DNA from: Rhodopseudomonas palustris
Lineage (GTDB): Bacteria > Pseudomonadota > Alphaproteobacteria > Rhizobiales > Xanthobacteraceae
Length of the DNA stretch: 64,000 bases
NCBI GenBank assembly: GCA_016215605.1
Contig: JACRJB010000067.1
Coordinates: forward strand, 1-64,000
Direction of reading: 5' to 3'
Shown: in pieces, positions 37,401 through 46,230 of the stretch
Layout: each line of letters starts with the position of its first letter
How positions within the stretch are numbered: the first letter of the stretch is position 1
The notes under the pieces: model-generated
Told to the model about the DNA's origin: nothing
The model's input: the letters and a program-made list of their open reading frames with translations, nothing else
Database searches by the model: none
Position numbers and translations under genes: made by a program

Positions 37401-37546
37401 GTCATTCCGGGGCGCCGCGTAGCGGCTAGCCCGGAATCCATACGCCCTGCGCTCTCGGGGAGTACGGCCGTCGGGACGCTTCGCGTCAACCAGCGAATGC
37501 GGTGGTTATGGATTCCGGGCTCGCGCTACGCGCGCCCCGGAATGAC
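37401..37546. repeat. palindromic repeat, family A (long copy)
   Basis: Flanked by GTCATTCCGGGGCG and CGCCCCGGAATGAC, with an inner spacer longer than in the other copies. It lies between convergent genes. Confidence 0.85.
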
Positions 37547-37563
37547 TCGTTGAGCAGCCCTTG

Positions 37564-38259
37564 TTACTCCACGAACGTCACGACATCCCCGATCGCCGCA
37601 CGGCTGGTGCGATAGCTGTTCGCCTTGTGCTCGGTGTCGGCGTAGCCGAACGACATGCCGCAGACCACGCGGCGGTCGTCGGCGAGGCCGAAATGCTTGC
37701 GCACGTGGCCGGCGTGAAACGCCAGCGCGGCTTGCGGCACGGTCGCGACTCCGAGCGCCTGAGCCGCCAGCATGAACGAGGTGACGTAGCCGCCGCAATC
37801 GACTGCACCATAGACGCCAAGCGCCTCGTCGGTGGTGATGATCGCCGCGTGCGGCGCGCCGAAGAAGTTGAAGTTCTCGAGCGCCTGTTTGGCGGCGGCG
37901 GCCTTGTCGCCGCGGGGGATGCCGACGGCGTTGTAGAGCTGGAAGCCGCTTTCGCGGCGGCGATCGAGATACACGCCGCGATATTCCCGCGGAAACTCGA
38001 AATCGCCCGACATCGGCGTGCCGCTGGCGGCGACCGGATAGATCGCCTCGCGAAACTTCGTAGTCGCCTCGCCCGAGGTGATCACCACCTGCCACGGCTG
38101 GCTGTTGCACCAGGACGCGGTCTTCTGCGCCGCGCTCAAAATGCGCTCGATGGTGGCCCGCGGCACCGGATCTGGCTTGAACCGGCGGCACGAATAGCGC
38201 GCCGCCATCAGTTGTTCGAGGACGTCGATCGGGGCGGCAGTCGCAGCGGCGTCGGTCAT
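37564..38259 (-). CDS. nitroreductase-family FMN oxidoreductase
   Basis: A 231-residue nitroreductase-fold protein. N-terminal FMN-phosphate site RYSCRRFKPDPVP (about 20-32), AAQKTASWCNSQPW (about 47-60), and the C-terminal GLADDRRVVCGMSFGYAD typical of the family. Such enzymes reduce nitroaromatics, quinones or act on unrelated substrates with NAD(P)H and FMN. It sits on the minus strand between two family-A repeats. No clear partner gene. Confidence 0.88.
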   Translation of the reverse strand: MTDAAATAAPIDVLEQLMAARYSCRRFKPDPVPRATIERILSAAQKTASWCNSQPWQVVITSGEATTKFREAIYPVAASGTPMSGDFEFPREYRGVYLDRRRESGFQLYNAVGIPRGDKAAAAKQALENFNFFGAPHAAIITTDEALGVYGAVDCGGYVTSFMLAAQALGVATVPQAALAFHAGHVRKHFGLADDRRVVCGMSFGYADTEHKANSYRTSRAAIGDVVTFVE

Positions 38260-38282
38260 GATGGCCTCATTGAATGAGCAAT

Positions 38283-38403
38283 GTCATTCCGGGGCGCGCG
38301 AAGCGCGAACCCGGAATCTGAAACGCGCACAGCGCGTCTTCAAACGTCAACAACTGCGGGATTCCGGGTTCGCGCCAGCTTCGCCGGCGCGCCCCGGAAT
38401 GAC
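38283..38403. repeat. palindromic repeat, family A
   Basis: Flanked by GTCATTCCGGGGCGCGC and GCGCCCCGGAATGAC-like ends, between nitroreductase and the first acyl-CoA dehydrogenase. Confidence 0.85.
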
Positions 38404-38424
38404 GACCTCTGTTGGATGATCGCC

Positions 38425-39669
38425 TCACCGCCCCTTGGTCGGAATCTGGTTGAACGGCACGTCCTTGTCGACACGGATGTCGCCCGGCAAGCCCAGCACG
38501 CGTTCGGCGATGATGTTGCGCAGGATTTCGTCGGTGCCGCCGGCGATGCGCATCGACGGCGAGCCGAGCAGCATCGCCTGGAAGCTGCCGCCGGCTTCAG
38601 CTTCCGCCGGATCGGTGAACACGCCCGCGGCGCCTTCCAGATCCATCGCGAAGGCCGCAATGTCCTGCAGCATCGGGCCGGCCACCAGCTTGCCGATCGA
38701 ATTTTCCGGGCCCGGCCGCTCGCCCTTCGACAGCGCCGAGATCGAACGATACGACGTGTACTTCAAACCGCTCGCCTTGACCGCCCAGCTGGCCAGCTTG
38801 CTGCGCACCGCCGGATCGTCGATCGCCGGACCATTGTCGGTCACCAGATCGTTGCAGAACGCAAAGATCTCCGGGAAGCCGGTGGCGAGCCGCGCGCCGA
38901 TCGACATGCGCTCGTTCATCAGCGTGGTCAGCGACACGTTCCAGCCGTCGCCGACATTGCCGAGGCGCTGGCTGTCGGGAATCCGCACATTGGTGAAGAA
39001 CACCTCGTTGAATTCCTGCATGCCGTTGGCCTGCTTGATCGGCTTCACCTCGACGCCTTCGCTCTTCATGTCGAGGAAGAACATCGTCAGGCCCTTGTGC
39101 TTGGGCACGTTCGGGTCGGTACGGGTGATGAGCAGGCCGTAGTCGGAATAATGCGCGCCGGAGGTCCAGATCTTCTGGCCGTTGATGATCCAGTCGTCGC
39201 CGTCCTTCTCGGCGCGGGTGCGCAGACCGGCGACGTCCGAACCGCCGGCCGGCTCGGAGAACAGCTGACACCAGATGTTCTCGCCCGACGCCAGCTTCGG
39301 CAAGTACTTGCGCTTGTCGTCTTCGCTGCCATAGGCCATCACGGTCGGGCCGCACATGCCCTCGCCGATCTGGAACGGCTGGGTGAGCTTGCCGTAGACG
39401 CCCTCTTCCTGCTGCCAGATCACCTTCTCGATCGGCGTCGCGCCGCGGCCGCCATATTCCTTCGGCCAGGTCAGGCACGACCAGCCGCCCTCGGCCTTCT
39501 TCTTCTGCCACGCCTTGCCGACCTCGACGATGTCGGCCTTCTTCAGGCTGATGCGGCCGAGACCGGATTTGGTCAGCTCCTGCTCGTATTGCTTCGGCGC
39601 GTTGGCATCGATCCACGCGCGAGCCTTGGCGCGAAACTCGGCTTCCTGCGGGGTATCGTCGAAGTTCAT
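38425..39669 (-). CDS. acyl-CoA dehydrogenase, large-subunit type, paralog 1
   Basis: A 414-residue FAD acyl-CoA dehydrogenase with N-terminal helical, middle beta (LFSEPAGGSDVAGLRTRAEKDGDDW) and C-terminal helical domains. It is very similar over its whole length to the next gene upstream (39774-41021). At the usual catalytic Glu site (IYEGTSQI in MCAD) it reads IAGGTDEI, a Gly. Loss of this Glu is seen in large subunits of heteromeric bacterial acyl-CoA dehydrogenases, and a 375-aa partner-like gene lies two genes upstream. Substrate unknown; probably a branched, aromatic or cyclic acyl-CoA. Confidence 0.9.
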   Translation of the reverse strand: MNFDDTPQEAEFRAKARAWIDANAPKQYEQELTKSGLGRISLKKADIVEVGKAWQKKKAEGGWSCLTWPKEYGGRGATPIEKVIWQQEEGVYGKLTQPFQIGEGMCGPTVMAYGSEDDKRKYLPKLASGENIWCQLFSEPAGGSDVAGLRTRAEKDGDDWIINGQKIWTSGAHYSDYGLLITRTDPNVPKHKGLTMFFLDMKSEGVEVKPIKQANGMQEFNEVFFTNVRIPDSQRLGNVGDGWNVSLTTLMNERMSIGARLATGFPEIFAFCNDLVTDNGPAIDDPAVRSKLASWAVKASGLKYTSYRSISALSKGERPGPENSIGKLVAGPMLQDIAAFAMDLEGAAGVFTDPAEAEAGGSFQAMLLGSPSMRIAGGTDEILRNIIAERVLGLPGDIRVDKDVPFNQIPTKGR

Positions 39670-39697
39670 CTCAGCCTCTCGTTCTGGTCTCAGCGCC

Positions 39698-39770
39698 GTA
39701 GGATTTTGCGAAACCCATCGACTAAGCGCTCTGTTGAATGATGGGTTTCGCTGCGCTCAACCCATCCTAC
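39698..39770. repeat. palindromic repeat, family F (GTAGGAT...ATCCTAC)
   Basis: GTAGGATTTTGCGAAACCCATC at one end mirrors GATGGGTTTCGC...AACCCATCCTAC at the other. It occupies nearly the whole gap between the tandem acyl-CoA dehydrogenase paralogs. Confidence 0.75.
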
Positions 39771-39773
39771 GTG

Positions 39774-41021
39774 CTACGCCCGCCCCTTGGTCGGGATCTG
39801 GTTGAACGGCACATCCTTGTCGACGCGGATGTCGCCCGGCAGGCCGAGCACGCGCTCGGCGATGATGTTGCGCAGGATCTCGTCGGTACCGCCCTCGACG
39901 CGGGTCGCCGGCGAACGCAGCAGCATCGCCTGGAAGCGGCCAGCGACGTCGGCGTCCTCCGGCCCGCTCAGCACGCCCGCGGCGCCCTGCAGGTCGAGTG
40001 CGTACATCGCGACTTCCTGGATCATCGAGCCGGCAACCAGCTTGCCGATCGAATTTTCCGGTCCCGGTCGCTGCCCCTTCGACAGCGCCGAGATCGAACG
40101 GAAGCTGGTGTATTTCAGCCCGCTCGCTTTCACCGCCCAACTCGCCAGCTTGGATCGCACCGCGCGATCGTCCAGCGCCGGGGTGCCGTCGAGCGTCAGC
40201 GAATTGCAATAGTCGAACAGCTCCGGGAAACCGGTGGCGACGTTTGCGCCGATCGACATGCGCTCGTTCATCAGCGTGGTCAGCGACACGTTCCAGCCGT
40301 CGCCGACGCCGCCGAGGCGCTGGCTGTCGGGAATCCGCACGTTGGTGAAGTACACTTCGTTGAAGTCGGAATTGCCGTTGGCCTGCTTGATCGGCCGCAC
40401 TTCGACGCCCTCGCTCTTCATGTCGAGGAAGAACATCGTCAGCCCCTTGTGCTTGGGCACGGTCGGGTCGGTGCGGGTGATCAGGATGCCATAGTCGGAA
40501 TAATGCGCGCCGGAGGTCCAGATCTTCTGGCCGTTGATCACCCAGTCGTCGCCGTCCTTCTCGGCACGGGTCCGCAGGCCGGCGACGTCGGAGCCGCCGG
40601 CCGGCTCGGAGAACAGCTGGCACCAGACCTTCTCGCCGGAGCCGAGCGGCGGCAGATAGTGCCGCTTCTGATCTTCCGACGCGTAGGCCATCATCGTCGG
40701 GCCGCACATGCCCTGGCCGATGATGAACATCGCCGTGAGCTTGCCGAACACGCCCTCTTCCTGCTGCCAGATCACGCGCTCGATCGGCGAGGCGCCGCGG
40801 CCGCCATATTCCTTCGGCCAGTGCGGCACCGCCCAGCCGGCGTCGGCCTTCTTCTTCTGCCACGCCTTGGCGACGTCGAGGACGTTGGCGTCCTTCAGTA
40901 CGACGCGGCCGAGCGACGCCTTGCGCAGGTCGGACTCGTATTGCTTCGGCGCGTTGGCGTCGATCCAGGCACGCGCCTTGGCGCGGAATTCAGCTTCCTG
41001 CGGGGTATCGTCGAAATTCAT
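39774..41021 (-). CDS. acyl-CoA dehydrogenase, large-subunit type, paralog 2
   Basis: A 415-residue acyl-CoA dehydrogenase nearly matching its downstream neighbour from N-terminus (MNFDDTPQEAEFRAKARAWIDANAPKQYE start) to C-terminus (DKDVPFNQIPTKGR), clearly a tandem duplication. Differences concentrate in the first 100 residues and around PLGSGEKVW. The catalytic-Glu position reads EGGTDEI, again Gly where MCAD has Glu. It follows the 375-aa acyl-CoA dehydrogenase and may pair with it in an alpha2beta2 enzyme. Keeping both copies suggests two substrates or regulation. Confidence 0.9.
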   Translation of the reverse strand: MNFDDTPQEAEFRAKARAWIDANAPKQYESDLRKASLGRVVLKDANVLDVAKAWQKKKADAGWAVPHWPKEYGGRGASPIERVIWQQEEGVFGKLTAMFIIGQGMCGPTMMAYASEDQKRHYLPPLGSGEKVWCQLFSEPAGGSDVAGLRTRAEKDGDDWVINGQKIWTSGAHYSDYGILITRTDPTVPKHKGLTMFFLDMKSEGVEVRPIKQANGNSDFNEVYFTNVRIPDSQRLGGVGDGWNVSLTTLMNERMSIGANVATGFPELFDYCNSLTLDGTPALDDRAVRSKLASWAVKASGLKYTSFRSISALSKGQRPGPENSIGKLVAGSMIQEVAMYALDLQGAAGVLSGPEDADVAGRFQAMLLRSPATRVEGGTDEILRNIIAERVLGLPGDIRVDKDVPFNQIPTKGRA

Positions 41022-41047
41022 CAGTTCGAATCCTTGTGCTGCCTCGT

Positions 41048-41170
41048 GCCCCGGACGCTGCGCAGCGCGAAGCGGTGCGCTGCAGAACCGGGGCCGTTAC
41101 AGATGCTGACCTCGCGACGGTCCCGGCTCTGCGGAGCGGCATGAAGAATGCCGCACCGCGTCCGGGACAC
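41048..41170. repeat. palindromic repeat, family D
   Basis: Runs from GCCCCGGACGCTGCGCAGCG to CACCGCGTCCGGGACA. Lies between acyl-CoA dehydrogenase genes of the same strand. Confidence 0.7.
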
Positions 41171-41178
41171 GCTTGTTG

Positions 41179-42306
41179 TTACGCCGCGTTCTTCTGGCGC
41201 ATGCGGTCGATCAGCTGATCTTCCCAGTACGACTGGCTGCCGAGCGCCAGCGCCAGCGCGTTGGAGCGGCGATAGTACAGATGGCAGTCGAACTCCCAGG
41301 TGAAGCCCATGCCGCCATGGACCTGGATGTTCTGCTTGGCGCAATGCTGGAACGCCTGCGTGGCGCTGATCCGCGCCGCAGCCGCCGCCTCGGCGAGTTC
41401 GCCGGCGTCGGTCGAGAGCGCCCAGGCGCCGTAGTAACAGTTCGAGCGCGCCAGCGTCGCCGAGACGTACATGTCGGCGAGGATGTGCTTGATCGCCTGG
41501 AACGATCCGATCGGACGGCCGAACGCGATGCGATCGAGTGCGTAGTCGCGGCCCATCTCCAGCGCGCGGTCGGCGCCGCCGACCTGTTCGAACGCGATCA
41601 GCACCGCGGCGCGGTCCAGCACCCGCGACAGGATGCTCCAGCCTTCGCCCGCCGCACCGAGCGGCTCGGCCTTGGCGCCGTCGAACGCCAGCTCGGCCTG
41701 CTGCCGCGACGGATCGACGTTCTGCAGCGGCTTGGCCGTGACGCCGCCGGCCTTGAGATCGACCAGGAACAGCGAGATGTCGGCCTCGCGGCCGCTGTTT
41801 CCGGTGCGCGCCGCAACGATCGCGAAGTCGGCGATCGCGCCGTCGGCGACCGGCTTCTTGGTGCCGGAGAGGGTGCCGTTGGAAGCGGCAATTTTGATCG
41901 CCTTCGGCGACGGGTTGCCGGTGCCTTCGAACAGCGCCAGCGTGCCGATCGCTTCACCGGACGAGATCTTCGGCAGCCATTTCTGCTTCTGCTCGACGCT
42001 GCCGGCGATCAGCAGCGCCTCGGCGGCGAGATACACGGTCGAGGCGAACGGCACCGGCGCCAGCGCGCGGCCGAGCTCCTCGGCGATCACGCACAGCTCG
42101 AGATATCCCGCGCCCGTCCCGCCGAACTCCTCCGGGATCGCGACGCCGAGAAAGCCCATCTCGGCGAGCCCCTTCCACAGCTCGCGATCGTAATCCGCCT
42201 TGCCTTCGAGCACGGCACGCACCGCGCGCGGCGGGGACTTTTCGGCCAGGAACCGCCTCGCCTGATCGCGCAGTTGCTTCTGGTCGTCGGAGAAATCGAA
42301 ATTCAT
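41179..42306 (-). CDS. acyl-CoA dehydrogenase, small-subunit type
   Basis: A 375-residue acyl-CoA dehydrogenase-fold protein (IPEEFGGTGAGYLELCVIAEELGRAL, HGGMGFTWEFDCHLYYRR near the C-terminus). It is shorter than classic family members and ends soon after the HGGMGF region, lacking the EGT segment. This pattern fits one subunit of a heteromeric acyl-CoA dehydrogenase, with one of the two 414/415-aa neighbours as partner, as known for steroid-degrading actinobacterial enzymes. The pairing is inference. A leader with AACAACAACG...ACGCCC precedes the ATG. Confidence 0.88.
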   Translation of the reverse strand: MNFDFSDDQKQLRDQARRFLAEKSPPRAVRAVLEGKADYDRELWKGLAEMGFLGVAIPEEFGGTGAGYLELCVIAEELGRALAPVPFASTVYLAAEALLIAGSVEQKQKWLPKISSGEAIGTLALFEGTGNPSPKAIKIAASNGTLSGTKKPVADGAIADFAIVAARTGNSGREADISLFLVDLKAGGVTAKPLQNVDPSRQQAELAFDGAKAEPLGAAGEGWSILSRVLDRAAVLIAFEQVGGADRALEMGRDYALDRIAFGRPIGSFQAIKHILADMYVSATLARSNCYYGAWALSTDAGELAEAAAAARISATQAFQHCAKQNIQVHGGMGFTWEFDCHLYYRRSNALALALGSQSYWEDQLIDRMRQKNAA

Positions 42307-42341
42307 GGGCGTGGTCTCGTTGTTGTTAGGTGTTACAGATC

Positions 42342-42443
42342 GTCATTCCGGGGCGCGCGGAGCGAAGCTGCGTGCGAACCCGGAATCTGAAACGGGCACG
42401 TCGAGATTCCGGGTTCGCGCCTGACGGCGCGCCCCGGAATGAC
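42342..42443. repeat. palindromic repeat, family A
   Basis: Flanked by GTCATTCCGGGGCGCGC and GCGCCCCGGAATGAC; lies just before the acyl-CoA dehydrogenase at 41179-42306 on its strand. Confidence 0.85.
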
Positions 42444-42463
42444 GCGAGTTTGTTTGTGTGTCG

Positions 42464-44338
42464 TCACTTCAACACCAGCACGTCGGCATCCGGCGTCTCG
42501 GCGTACAGCCGCGCAACCAGCGCAACGCGGCGGTCGAGGCCGGCGCGCTGGTTGATGTAGCCCTTGTCGGTGAGTTCGTTGCCGTCGATCGAGGGCGGCT
42601 CGCTCATCAGCATGGCGCGGGCGATCCGCATCGAGCTGACGCCCTTGACCTCGGCATTGTGCTTTTCGAGGCCGGCCTTGAACGCCGCGAGCACCGCCGG
42701 ATGTTTCACGACGTCCTCGTAGGTCGCATCCGGATTGTCGACGATCTGCCGGCAGGCGTGCAGGTTCGGCCATGCCAGCAGGCCGATGAAGGCGCGGTCC
42801 TGCCCCGCGACCAGCGCGTCCTGCACCACCGGCGTCGCGGCGGCGATCGCGTCGGTGCGGACCGAGCCGACATGCACGAATGTGCCGGTCATCAGCTTGA
42901 AGTCCTCGACCACGCGGCCGGCGAAGATGATACCCTTCACCGGATCGTTCGGATCGACAAACACGCCGGCGTCGCCGATCTTGTAGAAGCCCTCCTCGTC
43001 GAACGCCTTCTCGGTGAGGTCGGGCTGGCCGTAGTAGCCCGGCATGACGTTGATGCCGCGCAGCCGCAGCTCGTATTTGTCGCCGATCGGCAGCATCTTC
43101 AGCTCGACGCCGGGGAACGGCAGGCCGATCAGGCCGACGCGCTCGGTGTCCCAATAGGTACCGGTCGAGGTCGGCGCGGTCTCGGTCGAGCCCCAGCCGG
43201 TGTAGAACACCAGCCGCTCGCCGGTGGCGCGCACCGCCAGCGCCTGCATCCGCTCGTACAGATCGTCCGGCAGCCGTGCGCCACCATAGGCCATCAGGGC
43301 GAGATTCTTGAAGAACGAGCGGCACAGCGCGTCGTCCTTTTCCATCGCGCTCGCCAGCGCGGCATAGCCCGCCGGGACGTTGGCGTAGTAGGTCGGCGAG
43401 ATCTCGCGCAGATTGCGCAGCGTCTCCTCGATCATGCCGGGCACCGGCCGGCCGTCGTCGATGTACATCGTGCCGCCTTCGATCAGCAGCGGATTGAACG
43501 ACGCGTTTCCGCCCATGGTGTGGTTCCATGGCATCCAATCGAGATTGACCGGTAGCGGCCCGTTCGGATCGCGCGGCCGCACCTGCATCATCATCGCCGC
43601 GTTGGCGCAGATCATCCGCTGGGTGTTGATCACCGCCTTCGGCATGCCGGTGGAGCCGGAGGTGAACAGCAGCTTGGCGACGGTGTCGGGCGTGATCCGC
43701 GCGATCGACTGCTCGACCTCGGCCGTCACCGGCGTCGCCGCCATCTCGGCGAACGACACGCTGGCGACGCCTTCGGCCGGATTGCCGACATGCACCACCT
43801 GCACGCCGGACAGATCCAGCGCGTGCAGCGCCTTGCTGAACGGCGCGCCGTCCTGCACCAGCACGACCGCCGGCTTCACCAGATCGAACAGGTATTTGAG
43901 CTTCTGATGATCCTGGCTCATCAGCGAATAGGCCGGCGACACCGGCGCGGTGGGGATCCGCGCCTGCATCGCCGCCATCATCATCAGCGCATGCTCGATC
44001 GAATTGCCCGACAGGATGGTGACCGGGCGGCCTTCCGGCAGCTTCAGATTGAGCAGCGCCTGGGTCAGCCCGTCGACGATGCGCTTGGCCTCGGCATAGG
44101 ACACCTTGCGCCACTGCCGGTCCGCACCGGCGCGCTGCGCCAGCCAGACATGGTCGGGACGCTGCTTCGCCCATTTCGCCAGCGCCATCGGCAGATGCGG
44201 GTCGTGCTCCTTCAGCGGAAAGCGCGACTTCATCACAATGACGCCGTCGGCGCGGCGATCGACCTCGATGTCGCGCGGCAGCCAATCGACCTTGCGGAAG
44301 GCCGGCTTGGTCAGCACCGCGGCTGCGCTTGAAGTCAT
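42464..44338 (-). CDS. feruloyl-CoA synthase-like AMP-dependent acyl-CoA ligase
   Basis: A 624-residue AMP-forming acyl-CoA ligase. P-loop LLFTSGSTGMPKAV (about 221-234), the A5 region GWGSTETAPTST, and a C-terminal domain with IFAGRVVEDFKLMTGTFVHVG. The long C-terminal domain and overall motifs match feruloyl-CoA synthase-type ligases that activate phenylpropenoic acids. No feruloyl-CoA hydratase/lyase is obvious, but an unusual crotonase follows 81 nt upstream of its start on the same strand. Substrate could be a hydroxycinnamate or another aromatic or cyclic acid. Family call is firm, substrate open. Confidence 0.85.
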   Translation of the reverse strand: MTSSAAAVLTKPAFRKVDWLPRDIEVDRRADGVIVMKSRFPLKEHDPHLPMALAKWAKQRPDHVWLAQRAGADRQWRKVSYAEAKRIVDGLTQALLNLKLPEGRPVTILSGNSIEHALMMMAAMQARIPTAPVSPAYSLMSQDHQKLKYLFDLVKPAVVLVQDGAPFSKALHALDLSGVQVVHVGNPAEGVASVSFAEMAATPVTAEVEQSIARITPDTVAKLLFTSGSTGMPKAVINTQRMICANAAMMMQVRPRDPNGPLPVNLDWMPWNHTMGGNASFNPLLIEGGTMYIDDGRPVPGMIEETLRNLREISPTYYANVPAGYAALASAMEKDDALCRSFFKNLALMAYGGARLPDDLYERMQALAVRATGERLVFYTGWGSTETAPTSTGTYWDTERVGLIGLPFPGVELKMLPIGDKYELRLRGINVMPGYYGQPDLTEKAFDEEGFYKIGDAGVFVDPNDPVKGIIFAGRVVEDFKLMTGTFVHVGSVRTDAIAAATPVVQDALVAGQDRAFIGLLAWPNLHACRQIVDNPDATYEDVVKHPAVLAAFKAGLEKHNAEVKGVSSMRIARAMLMSEPPSIDGNELTDKGYINQRAGLDRRVALVARLYAETPDADVLVLK

Positions 44339-44419
44339 TCCTCGGTTCTCCCGTTGTCTTGGCCTCTTGCCGGGCCTCGAGATGTCTTCGTTGTGACGCC
44401 GTCCGATCCGGATCGCGCG

Positions 44420-45226
44420 TCAGCGCCGAACATAGACCGGCTTGCGCTTCTCCAGAAAGGCGCTGATGCCCTCGGCGAAATCTTCCGAGCGCGAGCACAG
44501 CACCTGATTGCGATCTTCCATCGCGATCACCTGCTCGAGCGAGCCGGCGTCGACCGCCATGTTGAGGCATTCCTTCGACAGCCGCAGCCCCACCGGGGAC
44601 GCCGCCATCATCGCATCGACATAAGGCTGCGCGGCCGCTTCGAGCTGATCGTCCTCGACCAGTTCCGACACGAGGCCGGTCATCAGCGCGCGCTCGGCTT
44701 CGATGAAGCGGCCGGTCAGAATCAGTTCGGACGCGACCGAGACGCCGACGAGGCGCGGCAAGAAGTAGCTGGTGCCGATGTCGCAACCGCCGAGGCCGAG
44801 CTTGATGAAGGCGCAATTCATCCGGGCGCTGCGGCCGGCGATGCGAATGTCGGAGGCGAGCGCCAGCGCGAAGCCACCGCCGGCGGCGGCGCCCTGCACC
44901 AGCGCGATGATCGGCTGCGGACAGCGCCGCATCAGCATCACGATGTCGGCGATCCGGCGCTGCGAATCGAGCGATTCGGCGACGCCCGGCGGTTCTTGCT
45001 GCTTGCCGCGGCGCGCCATCGCGCCCTTGAGATCGAGCCCGGCGCAAAACGCCCGGCCGGCGCCTCTGAGCACGACGACGCGGGTGTCGCGGTTACGCTG
45101 CAGCTGACCGAAATAGGCGTTGAGGGCGTCGATCAGTTCGGGATTGAGCGCGTTCAGGCTGTCGGGGCGGTTGAGCGTCACCCAATCGACGCCGTCGCGA
45201 TGGTCGACCAGCAGAGCCTCGGTCAC
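44420..45226 (-). CDS. enoyl-CoA hydratase/isomerase (crotonase) family protein
   Basis: A 268-residue crotonase-fold protein (GRAFCAGLDLKG, GAAAGGGFALALASDIRIAG). The first crotonase Glu is replaced by Phe (GGGFALA) while the second region reads GLGGCDIG with Asp. This Asp-only site occurs in hydrolases, isomerases and some hydratases of the superfamily. It precedes the feruloyl-CoA-synthase-like gene on the same strand by 81 nt, so the pair probably act on the same acyl-CoA. Confidence 0.87.
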   Translation of the reverse strand: MTEALLVDHRDGVDWVTLNRPDSLNALNPELIDALNAYFGQLQRNRDTRVVVLRGAGRAFCAGLDLKGAMARRGKQQEPPGVAESLDSQRRIADIVMLMRRCPQPIIALVQGAAAGGGFALALASDIRIAGRSARMNCAFIKLGLGGCDIGTSYFLPRLVGVSVASELILTGRFIEAERALMTGLVSELVEDDQLEAAAQPYVDAMMAASPVGLRLSKECLNMAVDAGSLEQVIAMEDRNQVLCSRSEDFAEGISAFLEKRKPVYVRR

Positions 45227-45330
45227 GCTATCACTCCCGCAACTCGTTGTTCTTATGCCCTGCGAAGTCAGAGCTTGTTGTTTCGCCGATTGCGGCGATC
45301 TTTACCGCCGCACGCGGCGGTCGTTGTTGC

Positions 45331-45461
45331 GCCCTCCCCCCTTGTGGGAGAGGGCTCGTTTGCCGGTGGCCGCGAACTCTGCCCGGTGAGGGGGCCGGAC
45401 CCGCGGCGTCCCCTCACCCGGCAGCCTTCGGCTGCCACCCTCTCCCACAAGGGGAGAGGGT
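45331..45461. repeat. palindromic repeat, family E (CCCTCTCCC type)
   Basis: Inverted ends CCCTCCCCCCTTGTGGGAGAGGG and CCCTCTCCCACAAGGGGAGAGGG, spaced by about 80 nt with further inner pairing (GGTGAGGGG / CCCCTCACC). It lies between the crotonase and SDR genes. A shorter relative occurs near 51721. Confidence 0.75.
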
Positions 45462-45471
45462 TAAGCCAGTG

Positions 45472-46230
45472 CTACCGCGGCGCCATGCGGATGGCGCCGT
45501 CGAGGCGGATGGTTTCGCCGTTCAGCATCGGGTTCTCGACGATCTGCACCGCCAGCGAGGCGTATTCGCTCGGGTCGCCGAGACGCGCCGGATGCGGCAC
45601 CTGCGCGCCGAGGCTGGCGCGGGCTTCCTCCGACAGACCCATCAGCAGCGGGGTCAGGAACAGGCCCGGCGCGATGGTCATGACGCGGATGTTCATCGAG
45701 GCGAGGTCGCGCGCCACCGGCAGGGTCATACCGACGATGCCGCCCTTCGAGGCGGAATAAGCCGCCTGGCCGATCTGGCCGTCGAACGCCGCGACCGACG
45801 CGGTGTTGATGCAGACGCCGCGCTCTTCGCCGACCGGCGGCGCGTTCTGCATGCGCTCGGCGACCAGCCGGATGCAGTTGAAGCTGCCGATCAGGTTGAC
45901 GTTGATGATGCGCGAGAAGTGATCGAGCGGATAGGCGCCGTTCTTGCCGACGGTCTTCACCGCGCCGCCGATGCCGGCGCAGTTCACCAGCACGCGGACG
46001 ATGCCGTGCGCGGCCTCGGCCTTGGCGATCGCTTCCTTGACCGGGGCTTCCTGCGACACGTCGCCGACGCAGGCGACGCCGCCGATTTCGGCCGCGACCT
46101 TGTCGGCATTGTCCTTGTTCATGTCGAGCACGGCGACCTTGGCGCCCTTGGCGGCCATCGCACGCGCCGTCGCGGCGCCGAGCCCCGACCCTCCGCCGGT
46201 GATGAGAACGGAGACGTCTTTCAACTGCAT
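45472..46230 (-). CDS. SDR-family 3-hydroxyacyl-CoA dehydrogenase-like protein
   Basis: A 252-residue short-chain dehydrogenase. NAD-binding [12 protein letters not shown] (about 11-22), NCAGIGG (about 88-94), catalytic Ser/Tyr/Lys in NTASVAAF and YSASKGG (about 155-160). It resembles type II 3-hydroxyacyl-CoA dehydrogenases (HSD10-like), fitting the beta-oxidation setting. The ATG follows AAGGAAAGGG. Its upstream region on the minus strand is the 0.6 kb repeat block described separately. Confidence 0.9.
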   Translation of the reverse strand: MQLKDVSVLITGGGSGLGAATARAMAAKGAKVAVLDMNKDNADKVAAEIGGVACVGDVSQEAPVKEAIAKAEAAHGIVRVLVNCAGIGGAVKTVGKNGAYPLDHFSRIINVNLIGSFNCIRLVAERMQNAPPVGEERGVCINTASVAAFDGQIGQAAYSASKGGIVGMTLPVARDLASMNIRVMTIAPGLFLTPLLMGLSEEARASLGAQVPHPARLGDPSEYASLAVQIVENPMLNGETIRLDGAIRMAPR

